The notes: generated by a model from the letters alone, not told the origin. A stretch of DNA of 45,786 nt from an uncultured Alphaproteobacteria bacterium (GCA_937872985.1 CALMUW010000113.1:1-45786); one strand, 5' to 3'; positions 32,117-40,142 are shown, counted from the stretch's first letter. Translations and numbers: made by a program.

Positions 32117-32509
32117 TCAGCGGATCATGGCGCCGGTCATCACCGGCGAGGTCACCGGGGCTGGCGGATTGAGCGCGCCGCCCTCCTTCTCCACCAGCAG
32201 TTCGACCTTGCGCAGCTCGCGCTCCTGGTCCTCAAGCTGTGATTGCGCCAGCGCCTGCTGGTCCTTCAGGTCGCCGATGGACTTGAGCAGATTGTCGCGG
32301 CGCACCCGCGTGGCCTTGGCGGCCATGGAATAATTGACATTCGTGGGATCGCTGATGCCGTTCCGCCCCTCTTCGTATTTCACATGGGCGTCCAGTTCAT
32401 CGTATTTGCGCATCAGATCGGCCACCATCATCTCGATGTCGGCCACCTGGCGGCGGCATTCTTCCGTCCGGAAACGGTGGAGCCTCAACAGGCCGTGGCG
32501 GTCACGCAT
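32117..32509 (-). CDS. fliJ: FliJ-like flagellar export chaperone
   Basis: This 130-residue protein starts at ATG 32509, preceded by GGAAG. It is almost all coiled coil, with the heptad-rich block CRRQVADIEMMVADLMRKYDE near residues 15-40 and QSQLEDQERELRKVELLVEKE near the end. This fits the short alphaproteobacterial FliJ, which interacts with the FliI export ATPase and escorts hook and filament proteins. The usual fliI partner is not in the window; downstream is sciP on the opposite strand. It is divergent from ctrA across a 400-bp region. A different small coiled-coil protein is possible, but the ctrA neighbourhood supports FliJ. Confidence 0.78.
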   Translation of the reverse strand: MRDRHGLLRLHRFRTEECRRQVADIEMMVADLMRKYDELDAHVKYEEGRNGISDPTNVNYSMAAKATRVRRDNLLKSIGDLKDQQALAQSQLEDQERELRKVELLVEKEGGALNPPAPVTSPVMTGAMIR

Positions 32510-32909
32510 ACTCTTCCTCACCATACTCAAACTCACCGAAAAAGTCCGTCTCCGGACTCTATTCATGATTCGCCGAATCAACTACGCAAGGATTCGGAGG
32601 CATCACCGGTCATGATGAACCAGCAGGCTTAAGACGGGGTAAAGAGAGCGATGCATCGATTCACTCTGTTTGCGCCCCGGCTGCACCCCATGATGACCAC
32701 CATATCTGGTGTCACTTTTGCAGGTGCCACTAAATATAGCGGTCGGTTGAGTCATCATATATCCGGGGCGGATTAGGTTTTGTTAACCTTTATCCGCCTA
32801 TCTTAACCATCACAGTTAATGGTTCGTTGCGTCGCCAGGGCCACACGCGTCGGCTCGGCACCAACCAACAGGCTCCGGTCCGCACGGGGCGACGGCATAG
32901 GGGATTCGG
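32510..32909. promoter_or_regulatory. ctrA/fliJ intergenic promoter region with GANTC cluster and CtrA half-site
   Basis: No gene is found in these 400 bp. Seven GANTC sequences, the CcrM methylation site, stand at 32555, 32567, 32575, 32591, 32658, 32749 and 32903; roughly 1.5 would be expected by chance. Two of them form GATTCGCCGAATC. A TTAACCAT CtrA half-site is at 32803-32810, and other TTAA sites at 32783 and 32816. The layout fits methylation- and CtrA-controlled ctrA promoters known from Caulobacter. No transcription start can be placed. Confidence 0.7.
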
Positions 32910-33626
32910 ATGAGAGTACTGCTGATCGAAGACGATACCGCAACCGCCCAAAGCATCGAATTGATGCTGAAATCCGAGGGGTTCAACGTCTATACCACCG
33001 ACCTCGGGGAAGAGGGTGTCGATCTCGGCAAGCTCTATGATTATGACATCATCCTGCTCGACCTGAACCTGCCCGACATGTCGGGCTATGAAGTTCTGAA
33101 GTCGCTGCGCGTCGCCAAGGTCGGAACCCCCATCCTCATCCTCTCCGGCCTCGCGGGCATTGAAGACAAGGTCAAGGGCCTGGGCTTCGGTGCCGACGAC
33201 TATATGACCAAGCCCTTCCACAAGGACGAGCTGGTGGCCCGCATTCACGCCGTGGTGCGCCGATCCAAGGGCCATGCCCAGTCGGTCATCGTCACCGGCG
33301 ACCTGCTCGTCAACCTTGACACCAAGACGGTGGAAGTGGGTGGCCAGCGGGTTCACCTGACCGGCAAGGAATATCAGATGCTGGAGCTGCTCTCGCTCCG
33401 CAAGGGCACCACCCTGACCAAGGAAATGTTCCTGAACCACCTCTATGGCGGCATGGACGAACCGGAACTGAAGATCATCGACGTCTTCATCTGCAAGCTG
33501 CGCAAGAAGCTCGCCGCCGCCGCCGAAGGCAAGAATTACATCGAAACCGTCTGGGGCCGCGGCTATGTGCTGCGCGAGGGCGCGCCCCCCATGCACGACG
33601 ACGAGGACATGCGCGTCTCCGCCTGA
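32910..33626 (+). CDS. ctrA: Cell-cycle response regulator CtrA
   Basis: This 238-residue OmpR-type response regulator is the alphaproteobacterial master regulator CtrA. The receiver domain (residues 1-120) has the phosphoacceptor D51 in ILLDLNLPD, the acid pair EDD at 7-9 and a K in MTKPF. The winged-helix DNA-binding domain (about 125-230) shows the near-invariant CtrA blocks [20 protein letters not shown] and [14 protein letters not shown]. CtrA binds TTAA-N7-TTAA and TTAACCAT sites and controls motility, division and DNA methylation genes. It is phosphorylated via ChpT, encoded 1 kb away, and antagonised by SciP. A strong terminator follows. The C-terminus ends in SA rather than AA. Confidence 0.97.
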   Translation: MRVLLIEDDTATAQSIELMLKSEGFNVYTTDLGEEGVDLGKLYDYDIILLDLNLPDMSGYEVLKSLRVAKVGTPILILSGLAGIEDKVKGLGFGADDYMTKPFHKDELVARIHAVVRRSKGHAQSVIVTGDLLVNLDTKTVEVGGQRVHLTGKEYQMLELLSLRKGTTLTKEMFLNHLYGGMDEPELKIIDVFICKLRKKLAAAAEGKNYIETVWGRGYVLREGAPPMHDDEDMRVSA

Positions 33627-33644
33627 TCCTGCCTCAGAACCTTG

Positions 33645-33674
33645 AAAAAGCCCGGCCTGGTGGCCGGGCTTTTT
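33645..33674 (+). terminator. Rho-independent terminator of ctrA
   Basis: AAAAAGCCCGGCC pairs with GGCCGGGCTTTTT around TGGT, giving a 13-bp stem ending in a T-run. It separates ctrA from the convergent secreted-protein gene and is likely active in both directions. Confidence 0.9.
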
Positions 33675-33688
33675 GTTTGCCGGAAATG

Positions 33689-34012
33689 TCAGTTCACGCA
33701 GGCCGCGTGCAGAGTGCCGTTGCGCTCCGGCGTGGCCTTGATGCCGGTGGTGCTGGCGGTTTCATGCACCCGCGCCAGCGTGTGATGATCAAAATAGACC
33801 AGCGTCACGGCATTGTTCTTCACCGTGGTCATTTCATAGCAGCCCTTCACCTCGCGCAGATAAAGGGGCTGCAAGCCCTCGGCCCGCGCCTGTGCAAAGG
33901 CGGAAAGACGGGGCGCGGTGGCGGAAGTGGCGGCAGCGGCCGCACAGGCATGCAGCGGAACGCCCACCACCAGACCAAGAAATATCAGCTGCATGACCGC
34001 GATCGGCTTCAT
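33689..34012 (-). CDS. Small secreted protein of unknown function
   Basis: This 107-residue protein starts at ATG 34012, with GGAGG seven bases upstream; a TTG two codons earlier is not used. The first ~25 residues are a signal peptide (MKPIAVMQLIFLGLVVGVPLHACA), with likely cleavage near ACA-AA. The mature part is short, with two cysteines (KGCYEM and HAACVN) that could form a disulfide. No domain is recognised. It is convergent with ctrA. An inverted repeat (CCATGA/TCATGG) stands at 34023-34040 directly upstream of its ribosome site. Confidence 0.72.
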   Translation of the reverse strand: MKPIAVMQLIFLGLVVGVPLHACAAAAATSATAPRLSAFAQARAEGLQPLYLREVKGCYEMTTVKNNAVTLVYFDHHTLARVHETASTTGIKATPERNGTLHAACVN

Positions 34013-34022
34013 GATCAAACCT

Positions 34023-34040
34023 CCATGATTGAATTCATGG
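34023..34040 (-). promoter_or_regulatory. Inverted repeat before the small secreted-protein gene
   Basis: CCATGA and TCATGG form an inverted repeat around TTGAAT, 11-28 bases before the ATG at 34012 and overlapping the edge of the GGAGG ribosome site. It may be an operator or an RNA hairpin that affects translation. This is weak evidence. Confidence 0.3.
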
Positions 34041-34058
34041 CCGGTGATCTAACCTGCA

Positions 34059-34076
34059 GCGCCTGACAGCAGGCGC
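34059..34076. terminator. Hairpin after chpT
   Basis: GCGCCTG and CAGGCGC form a perfect 7-bp stem with loop ACAG, located 22-39 bases after the chpT stop on the minus strand. No T-run follows, so it may be a weak or rho-assisted terminator. Confidence 0.4.
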
Positions 34077-34097
34077 ACAGCTTCCGTCAGAAAGATG

Positions 34098-34757
34098 TCA
34101 GGCTGCCGGAGCCGCCGCGGCGTCTCTGGGCCTGGCCGTCACCAGCACATCCTCGCCATCCATGGCCATGGCCAGCTCCAGCCCTGCCGCATCGGCGAGA
34201 ATGCGCGCGTAATAGGGCTGCACCAGCCGGGCATCCAGACTTTCCAGTGCCGCCCGGCCCGCCAGCACCTCGGCCATGGGTTCCGGCACCCGGGCACGAT
34301 CGCCCTTGGCTCGCACCGTGAAAGCGTCCCCCTCGACACTCACCGTCACCAGCCCGCCGCGCGGCACCCCGGCCATGGCCATGAGCAGCATGTTCAGAAT
34401 GAGCTTCACCTGCTGCTTGGGGCGGTTTTCGCGCGGCGCCTGCCAGTCAAGCTTGGCCTTCTCGTCATGCATGAAGGCCTTGGCCGTCTCGCCCGCCTCG
34501 GACAGATCGATATGGGCCCCCGCCGAACCCGCCGCGCCAAAGGCGATGCGACAGAACTTCAGCCGCGCAGTCGCCGTGCGCGCCGAATTGCGCACCATGT
34601 CCAGCGCGGTCGCCCTGGTCTCGGCGTCCATGTCCGGATCGTCGTAAAGCTCCAGCGCATTGGCGATGGCACCCGCCGGCGAAATGATGTCATGGCACAC
34701 GCGGCTGCACAGCAGCGCGGCAAGGTCAAGGTCGGAAAGGCGCAAGGCGTCGGTCAT
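34098..34757 (-). CDS. chpT: Histidine phosphotransferase ChpT
   Basis: This protein is 219 residues from ATG 34757, chosen because GGGGGA stands six bases before it; an upstream start at 34796 is possible. ChpT carries phosphate from the kinase CckA to CtrA (and CpdR). The phosphorylated histidine is H22 in the block LCSRVCHDIISPAGAIANALEL. The second domain is a degenerate ATPase-like fold, with QQVKLILNMLLMA and a C-terminal LVQPYYARILADAAGLELAM. It is separated from ctrA by one small gene, so the phosphorelay output pair is locally clustered. Confidence 0.9.
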   Translation of the reverse strand: MTDALRLSDLDLAALLCSRVCHDIISPAGAIANALELYDDPDMDAETRATALDMVRNSARTATARLKFCRIAFGAAGSAGAHIDLSEAGETAKAFMHDEKAKLDWQAPRENRPKQQVKLILNMLLMAMAGVPRGGLVTVSVEGDAFTVRAKGDRARVPEPMAEVLAGRAALESLDARLVQPYYARILADAAGLELAMAMDGEDVLVTARPRDAAAAPAA

Positions 34758-34905
34758 GACATTCCCCCGATCGGACTGATTCGCTGTGTCTGTCATACCA
34801 AACCTGGTTCACAATTTCCGCATTGACGATGACGGGCCGACCCGCGCATAGCAGGCGCGGTGCGGCGGTCCTGAACCCGCGCGCCAAGAGTAGCTCCCGC
34901 CGCCC

Positions 34906-35691
34906 ATGGTCAAACCCTCCGCCGAAATGTCCCGCCTGCTGCGTCTCGCCCAATTGGCGGGGCGCGAGATCATGGACATCTACGAAACCGAGTTTGATGC
35001 CCGCGAGAAGGATGACCTGACGCCGGTGACCGACGCCGACCTGCGCGCCGAGGAAGTGATCCTGCACGGCCTCGCCCGGGATTTTCCCGATGACCCCGTC
35101 CTCTCCGAGGAAAGTGCTGCCAGCGCCTGCCTGCTGCCCACCACCAGCCGGTTCTTCCTGGTGGATCCCCTGGACGGCACCAAGGAATTCATCGCCCGCC
35201 ATGGCGACTTCACCGTCAACATCGCGATGATCGACCGCGGCACGCCGATCATGGGCGTGGTCTATGCCCCGGCTCTCGCCCGCATGTTCTGGGGCGAGAT
35301 GGGCCGGGCCGCCGCCCAGGCCCGCCTCCACCCGGATGAGCACCTGGCGAGCGTGGAGTGGCAGTCGCTTGCCGCCCGCCCGCCCATGGGCCGCCCGCTG
35401 CGGGCCGTGGCCTCGCGCTCGCACCGCGACGCCGAGACCGACCGCTGGCTGCACGATGCGCGCATCCGCAAGGTGGCCGCCATGGGTTCGTCGCTCAAGT
35501 TCTGCGTGGTGGCCGCCGGCGAGGCCGATGTCTATCCGCGCTTCTCCCGCACCATGGAGTGGGACACCGCCGCCGGTCACGCCGTGCTGCTGGCGGCGGG
35601 CGGCACCGTTTCCACACCGGCGGGCCTGCCCCTCACCTATGGCAAGCGCGACCGGGGCTACGACAACCCGCCCTTCATCGCCGCCGCCTGA
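34906..35691 (+). CDS. cysQ: 3'(2'),5'-bisphosphate nucleotidase CysQ
   Basis: This 261-residue inositol-monophosphatase-fold enzyme hydrolyses 3'-phosphoadenosine 5'-phosphate to AMP, clearing a by-product of sulfate assimilation and ACP charging. The metal-binding motifs are all present: PVTDADLRAEEVI, LSEES, DPLDGTKEF and the late WDTAAGHAVL. The length is normal for CysQ. It is divergent from chpT with 148 bp between the two starts. The substrate is taken from the DPLDGTKEF version of the motif, typical of CysQ rather than of inositol monophosphatase (DPIDGTxxF). Confidence 0.92.
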   Translation: MVKPSAEMSRLLRLAQLAGREIMDIYETEFDAREKDDLTPVTDADLRAEEVILHGLARDFPDDPVLSEESAASACLLPTTSRFFLVDPLDGTKEFIARHGDFTVNIAMIDRGTPIMGVVYAPALARMFWGEMGRAAAQARLHPDEHLASVEWQSLAARPPMGRPLRAVASRSHRDAETDRWLHDARIRKVAAMGSSLKFCVVAAGEADVYPRFSRTMEWDTAAGHAVLLAAGGTVSTPAGLPLTYGKRDRGYDNPPFIAAA

Positions 35692-35713
35692 CCGGGCCCC
35701 TCTTTTCCATTCG

Positions 35714-35721
35714 TTAACCAT
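35714..35721 (+). promoter_or_regulatory. TTAACCAT, putative CtrA half-site before eipA
   Basis: The sequence TTAACCAT, the CtrA half-site motif of alphaproteobacteria, stands 89 bases before the eipA start. Brucella eipA is directly regulated by CtrA, so a conserved control is plausible. Confidence 0.55.
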
Positions 35722-35809
35722 CGGGAAAGCCTGTTGGCCCTAAAACGGGTCTGGACGGAATTTCGCCGCAGCCGCGCCACATGGGCGCGCCACACTGGCG
35801 GCCCTAACG

Positions 35810-36442
35810 ATGGTGAAAGACATGATGATGCATCGCCTTATGCCCTCCGGCATCATGAACCCCCTGGCTCCGCTGGCCCTGGCCTTTGCGCTCGCCCTGT
35901 GCTTCCCCCATGCCGCCCCGGCCCAGACCACCGGCAGCATCTCGAAACAGCAGCAACGCTCCACCTATTCCAACGAGGAAATCATGGCCGCCGGCCATCA
36001 ATTCTTCGGCAAGACCTCGCGCGGTCTGGGCAAGGCGGTGGAATATGTCTTCCAGTCCCAGGGCGAACCCTCGGCCTATATCGTCGGTGAGGAAGGCTCC
36101 GGCGCCATTGTCGGCGGGCTGCGCTATGGCGAAGGCACCATCTATTACAAGAACGGCACCACCGAAAAAATCTACTGGCAGGGCCCCTCCGTCGGCTTCG
36201 ACTTCGGCGGCAACGGCTCGCGCACCCTGACGCTGGTTTACAATTCCAACCCCCCCGCCGATCTCTATGACCGCTTCATCGGCGTGGAAGGCACGGCCTA
36301 TCTGGTGGGTGGCGTCGGCGTCAATTTCCAGAAGAAGGACAATATCATCCTGGCCCCCATCCGCACCGGCCTGGGCGCGCGCCTTGGTGCCAATGTCGGC
36401 TACCTGAAGTATTCCGGCCGGGCCACCTGGAACCCCTTCTGA
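35810..36442 (+). CDS. eipA: Envelope integrity protein EipA (DUF1134)
   Basis: This 210-residue protein starts at ATG 35810 (nearby downstream ATGs are possible). A signal peptide runs to AAPAQ (MNPLAPLALAFALALCFPHAAPAQ), so it is exported to the periplasm. The DUF1134 body is strongly conserved: FFGKTSRGLGKAVEYVF, GSGAIVGGLRYGEGTIYYKNG, SVGFDFGGNGSR and GVGVNFQ. EipA in Brucella supports envelope stress resistance and folds as a small beta-barrel. Upstream lies a CtrA half-site, and a rho-independent terminator follows at 36474-36502. The ctrA-chpT neighbourhood agrees with cell-cycle control. Confidence 0.9.
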   Translation: MVKDMMMHRLMPSGIMNPLAPLALAFALALCFPHAAPAQTTGSISKQQQRSTYSNEEIMAAGHQFFGKTSRGLGKAVEYVFQSQGEPSAYIVGEEGSGAIVGGLRYGEGTIYYKNGTTEKIYWQGPSVGFDFGGNGSRTLTLVYNSNPPADLYDRFIGVEGTAYLVGGVGVNFQKKDNIILAPIRTGLGARLGANVGYLKYSGRATWNPF

Positions 36443-36473
36443 TCGTCATGTGCCGCAGCACCGCTTGCCCCCT

Positions 36474-36502
36474 GCCGCCACGGCCTGCCGTGGCGGCCTT
36501 TT
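36474..36502 (+). terminator. Rho-independent terminator of eipA
   Basis: GCCGCCACGG pairs with CCGTGGCGGC around CCTG, followed by CTTTT. It lies 32 bases after the eipA stop. The remaining bases to 36658 hold no gene that I can support. Confidence 0.8.
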
Positions 36503-36658
36503 CCTGGGGGCAGCCCCGCCAGAATTCCGTCGCATCCCCGTTCTAACCGGTTTACACTTCGGCCAAGTCTCTGGCAGAAGAGCGCACCGGCGACCCTCTC
36601 CGAGGATCGGCCCAGGCTTGGGGGCTGTCGTGCGGCTGCCGCCATTGAGAGGATCTGC

Positions 36659-37561
36659 ATGTCTCTGTCCGAGACCATGATGCTGGTGCTGCTGGGTTTT
36701 GTGCTCGGCCTCATTCTGGTGATGCTGCTGGCGCGCATTGCCTGGAACCTTGCGCTCCGCGCCGCCGCCCGCCATCAGGCCGCCGCCATTCCTGCCACCA
36801 TTCTCGACCTCAAGGCCGAGCGCGACCGCCTGCGCGCCGAACACGCCATGATGGCGCAGAAGCTGGACACCCGGCTGGAACAGTCCCGGCTGCGCATGGC
36901 CGAACACATGGCCGAAGTGACCCGCAGCCGCAACCGCATCGAACTGCTGGCGCAGGACCTGGCCCAGCGCGACAAGACCCTCGCCGAGCGTGAGGCTGAA
37001 CTGGCGGCCCTGCGCAGCGAACTGGCCGCCCGCCAGGCCGACATCACATCACAGGCCATGGTGATCGAGCAGATCACCCGCCAGTCCAGCGTCAAGGATG
37101 AGGAGCTGGTCCGGCGCGCCGCCGAGATTGCCCGCCTCACCCAGTTTCGCACCACCATCTCCGCCAGCCTGGGGGCCGACGATGGGCTGGCCGCCCTGCC
37201 CGACGCCCCTGCCGAAGCGCCGGAAGTGCGCATTCAGCGCCGCATTGCCGAATTGAGCGCCCTGTCGCACCAGATGTCGGCGGATCATGGCCAGCCACAG
37301 CCGCTGGCCAGTGGCGCTGCCTGGGTCAAGGAACCCGGCGCTGCCCCGGCCCATGTTGCCCTCGAGCCGCTGACCGCCGAGACGATCTTCGGTCATGCCG
37401 CTGCCAATGACAGCGCAAGCGAATCCGCGCCACACGATTTCGATGGCATTCCCACCCCGGGGGTGAAGCCGGAGCCTCTGGCTCCCGGCGACGCCCCGCG
37501 CCACAACCGCGAGGGCCTGGCCCGGCGCATCCGGGCCATCCAGGGCAATAACAAATCCTGA
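36659..37561 (+). CDS. Membrane-anchored coiled-coil protein
   Basis: This 300-residue protein starts at ATG 36659. One N-terminal membrane helix (MLVLLGFVLGLILVMLLARIAW, about residues 8-29) is followed by a long heptad-rich coiled coil (about 50-165: LKAERDRLRAEHAMMAQKLD... and QRDKTLAEREAELAALRSEL). The C-terminal ~130 residues are Ala/Pro-rich and disordered, ending in a basic RRIRAIQG. The plan resembles other alphaproteobacterial inner-membrane coiled-coil proteins of unknown role. It follows the eipA terminator and precedes tRNA-Glu on the other strand. No function is proposed. Confidence 0.75.
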   Translation: MSLSETMMLVLLGFVLGLILVMLLARIAWNLALRAAARHQAAAIPATILDLKAERDRLRAEHAMMAQKLDTRLEQSRLRMAEHMAEVTRSRNRIELLAQDLAQRDKTLAEREAELAALRSELAARQADITSQAMVIEQITRQSSVKDEELVRRAAEIARLTQFRTTISASLGADDGLAALPDAPAEAPEVRIQRRIAELSALSHQMSADHGQPQPLASGAAWVKEPGAAPAHVALEPLTAETIFGHAAANDSASESAPHDFDGIPTPGVKPEPLAPGDAPRHNREGLARRIRAIQGNNKS

Positions 37562-37572
37562 GCTGAAAGGAG

Positions 37573-37647
37573 TGGCGCTCTCTACGGGAATCGAACCCGT
37601 CTTTGCAACGTGAGAGGCTGCCGTCCTAACCGATAGACGAAGAGAGC
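37573..37647 (-). tRNA. tRNA-Glu (CTC)
   Basis: This 75-base tRNA includes encoded CCA. The acceptor GCTCTCT pairs with AGAGAGC, followed by discriminator G. The anticodon stem GCAGC/GTTGC holds the loop CTCTCAC (anticodon CTC). The T arm ACGGGTTCGATTCCCGT is standard. The D arm TCGTCTATCGGTTAGGACG is typical of tRNA-Glu. Confidence 0.92.
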
Positions 37648-37698
37648 TTCAAACGCCGGGTGTCTTCTATCCAAGCCCCGGCGCAAAGGCAAGCGCTG

Positions 37699-38022
37699 TC
37701 ACGGCGCCACCAGCGGCACGCGCAGCACCACCTCGCCCCGGCGCACATCCACCACAATGATCGCGCGCGTCGTGGTGATCATCAGGCGGTCGCCATCCAG
37801 CGCCGTCTGGCGCACCTCCTGGGCCGCAAGGTTCAGGTTCAAGACAGCCTCCGGCCTGGCCTGCGGCGGCGGCCTGTGACTGGCCTTCCAGATGATGCCC
37901 GCCACCAGCCCGAGGAAAAGCAGCACAAGGATGATGCCCATGATATAGACCAGTCGCAGCAGCGCCTTGTGCGGTCCCGCCCCGGCGTCCTCGTTCACGG
38001 CAATTTCTGGTTCTTGGGTCAT
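37699..38022 (-). CDS. Small single-pass membrane protein
   Basis: This 107-residue protein starts at ATG 38022, with GAGGAT just upstream. A membrane helix (LLRLVYIMGIILVLLFLGLVAGIIW, about residues 21-45) is followed by a basic segment and a C-terminal domain of about 50 residues (LDGDRLMITTTRAIIVVDVRRGEVVLRVPL) that looks like a short beta meander. It matches a family of small alphaproteobacterial proteins found divergent from rluD, possibly DUF6476, but I am not sure of the name. Its start codon overlaps that of rluD on the opposite strand (CATG), so the two promoters must lie inside each other's coding sequence. Confidence 0.78.
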   Translation of the reverse strand: MTQEPEIAVNEDAGAGPHKALLRLVYIMGIILVLLFLGLVAGIIWKASHRPPPQARPEAVLNLNLAAQEVRQTALDGDRLMITTTRAIIVVDVRRGEVVLRVPLVAP

Positions 38023-39013
38023 GTCATCCTCAGGCACGGGCGAAACTCTGGCGACCACGGTGGCGGAACCCTCCCGCCTCGACCGGGCCTTGGCCCTGGC
38101 CTTCCCGCAGGAAAGCCGCGCCCGCTTCCAGAGGCTTATTGCCGAGGGCTGCGTTGCTGTCGAGGGAAAGATCGCCACCGACCCCGGCCTGAAGGTGAAA
38201 CCGGGAATGCAGCTCATCGTCCACATGCCGGAGGCAAAGGCCCCCGAACCGGAAGCCGAAGACCTGCCGCTCACCATCGTCTTTGAAGACCGCGACGTCA
38301 TCGTCATCGACAAGCCCGCCGGTCTGGTGGTCCATCCCGGCGCGGGCAATGACAGCGGCACTCTGGTCAATGCCCTCATCGCCCATTGCGGCGACAGCCT
38401 GTCCGGCATCGGCGGGGTGAAGCGCCCCGGCATCGTCCACCGGCTCGACAAGGACACCTCCGGCCTGCTGGTGGTGGCCAAGAATGATGCCGCCCACCGC
38501 GCGCTGTCCGAGCAGTTCGCCGCCCATGGCCGCGATGGCCGGCTGGAGCGCAGCTATCTCGCCCTCGTCTGGGGCGTGCCGGAACGCAAGAGCGGCGTCA
38601 TCTCCGCCGCGCTTGCCCGCTCCACCGCCAACCGCCAGAAGATTGCCGTTTCGCGCAGCGCCAGCGCGCGGCAGGCCGTGACGCACTATGACGTGCTGGA
38701 AGACTTCGCCAGCCAGGCAAGCCTCATCCGCTGTGTGCTGGAAACCGGGCGCACCCACCAGATCCGCGTCCACATGGCTCATGTGGGCCATCCCCTGCTG
38801 GGCGACGCCACCTATGGCGCGGGCTTCCGCGCCTCGCTCGCCACAGTGCCGAAGGCCGCGCAAGAGGCCGTGGCCGCCCTGCCCGGCCAGGCGCTCCACG
38901 CTGCCACCCTGGGCTTTGAACATCCCCGCAGCGGCAAGCCCCTGCATTTCGAGGCCGCCCTGCCGCCGGGCTTCGCCCGCCTGCTCACGACTTTGCGATC
39001 CATCTCCGGTTAA
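38021..39013 (+). CDS. rluD: 23S rRNA pseudouridine synthase, RluD-like
   Basis: This protein is 330 residues from ATG 38021; a GTG at 38060 is also possible, and the family's conserved region starts at SRLDRAL. An N-terminal S4 RNA-binding domain (RARFQRLIAEGCVAVEGK...) is followed by the RluA/RluD catalytic domain. The catalytic aspartate is D143 in GIVHRLDKDTSGLLVVAKN, and LETGRTHQIRVHMAHVGHPLLGD is the family's second signature. RluD makes pseudouridines in helix 69 of 23S rRNA. It is divergent from the small membrane-protein gene, with overlapping start codons. rpoH follows 220 bp downstream. Confidence 0.9.
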   Translation: MSSSGTGETLATTVAEPSRLDRALALAFPQESRARFQRLIAEGCVAVEGKIATDPGLKVKPGMQLIVHMPEAKAPEPEAEDLPLTIVFEDRDVIVIDKPAGLVVHPGAGNDSGTLVNALIAHCGDSLSGIGGVKRPGIVHRLDKDTSGLLVVAKNDAAHRALSEQFAAHGRDGRLERSYLALVWGVPERKSGVISAALARSTANRQKIAVSRSASARQAVTHYDVLEDFASQASLIRCVLETGRTHQIRVHMAHVGHPLLGDATYGAGFRASLATVPKAAQEAVAALPGQALHAATLGFEHPRSGKPLHFEAALPPGFARLLTTLRSISG

Positions 39014-39233
39014 CCCTGTGGAACCGGCAGGCCCCCGGCGCATTTCATAAGCACCGGCCGACATCCCCTGTCCCCAAGCCCCCGGCCGGCACCTGGGGCC
39101 GGCGGCGCGACATTAATTATTTGTCACCGATCTGGTATCTTTTTATTGTCGCCCGCCGGCCCTATATTTGCCCCACGCCCCGGTCACAAGGGGCGGGAGG
39201 ACGCCTCACCATCGAGGCGAGGAAAGGAAACCT

Positions 39234-40142
39234 ATGGCCCAGACCACCACTTTGCCAGCCATTGCAGCCGGTGAAGGCGGCCTGAACCGTTATTTGCAGG
39301 AAATCCGCCAGTTTCCCATGCTGGACCCCGATGAGGAGTTCATGCTTGCCAAGCGCTGGAAGGAACACGCCGACGCCAAGGCGGCGCAGAAACTCATCAC
39401 CAGCCATCTGCGTCTCGTGGCCAAGATTGCCATGGGCTATCGCGGCTATGGCCTGCCCATCGGCGAGGTCATCTCTGAGGGCAACGTTGGCCTGATGCAG
39501 GCGGTGAAGCGCTTCGAGCCGGACCGCGGCTTCCGTCTCGCCACCTATGCCATGTGGTGGATCAAGGCCTCCATTCAGGAATTCGTGCTGCGCTCCTGGT
39601 CGCTGGTGAAGATCGGCACCACCGCCAACCAAAAAAAGCTGTTCTTCAACCTGCGCCGCCTCAAGGGCCAGATCCAGGCTCTGGAAGAAGGCGACCTCAA
39701 GCCGGACCAGGTGAAGCTCATCGCCAGGCGTCTTGGCGTCGAGGAAGAGGAAGTCATCTCCATGAACCGCCGCCTCGGCGGCGATACCTCGCTCAATGCG
39801 CCGGTGAAGGCCGATGCCGAGGGCGAATGGCAGGACTGGCTGGTGGACGACAGCGCCAATCAGGAAGAAACCCTGGTGGAGAACGAGGAGGCCGACCTGC
39901 GCAAGGCTCTCCTCGCCGAAGCCATGACCAAATTGTCGGAGCGCGAACGCCGCGTCCTCGAAGCCCGCAAATTGCAGGATGATCCGGCCACGCTGGAAGA
40001 CCTGTCACAGGAGTTTGGCGTCTCGCGCGAACGCATCCGCCAGATCGAGGTGCGCGCCTTCGAGAAAATTCAGAAGGCGGTGAAGAATGCGGCGCAAAAG
40101 GCTCTCGCGCCCAAACGCGCCGCCCTCGCCGCTCCCCTCTGA
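39234..40142 (+). CDS. rpoH: RNA polymerase sigma-32 factor RpoH
   Basis: This 302-residue sigma-70-class factor starts at ATG 39234, with AGGAAAGG upstream. The RpoH box that binds core polymerase, QKKLFFNLR, is at about residues 133-141, which separates it from RpoD. Region 2 shows LRLVAKIAMGYRGYGLPIGEVISEGNVGLMQAVKRFEP and TYAMWWIKASIQEF. Region 4 ends in SQEFGVSRERIRQIEVRAFEKIQKAVK. RpoH controls heat-shock genes; alphaproteobacteria often have two copies. The 220-bp upstream region has an AT-rich stretch near 39110-39145 that may hold the promoter. The terminator at 40164-40190 follows. Confidence 0.95.
   Translation: MAQTTTLPAIAAGEGGLNRYLQEIRQFPMLDPDEEFMLAKRWKEHADAKAAQKLITSHLRLVAKIAMGYRGYGLPIGEVISEGNVGLMQAVKRFEPDRGFRLATYAMWWIKASIQEFVLRSWSLVKIGTTANQKKLFFNLRRLKGQIQALEEGDLKPDQVKLIARRLGVEEEEVISMNRRLGGDTSLNAPVKADAEGEWQDWLVDDSANQEETLVENEEADLRKALLAEAMTKLSERERRVLEARKLQDDPATLEDLSQEFGVSRERIRQIEVRAFEKIQKAVKNAAQKALAPKRAALAAPL

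Noticed and set aside
31919..32172. Small open frames between sciP and fliJ
   Set aside because: They cover two terminator hairpins and a further stem-loop, have no ribosome site and no family likeness.
36450..36658. Open frames between eipA and the coiled-coil protein gene
   Set aside because: The stretch holds the eipA terminator, and the frames are Pro/Arg-rich without a ribosome site.
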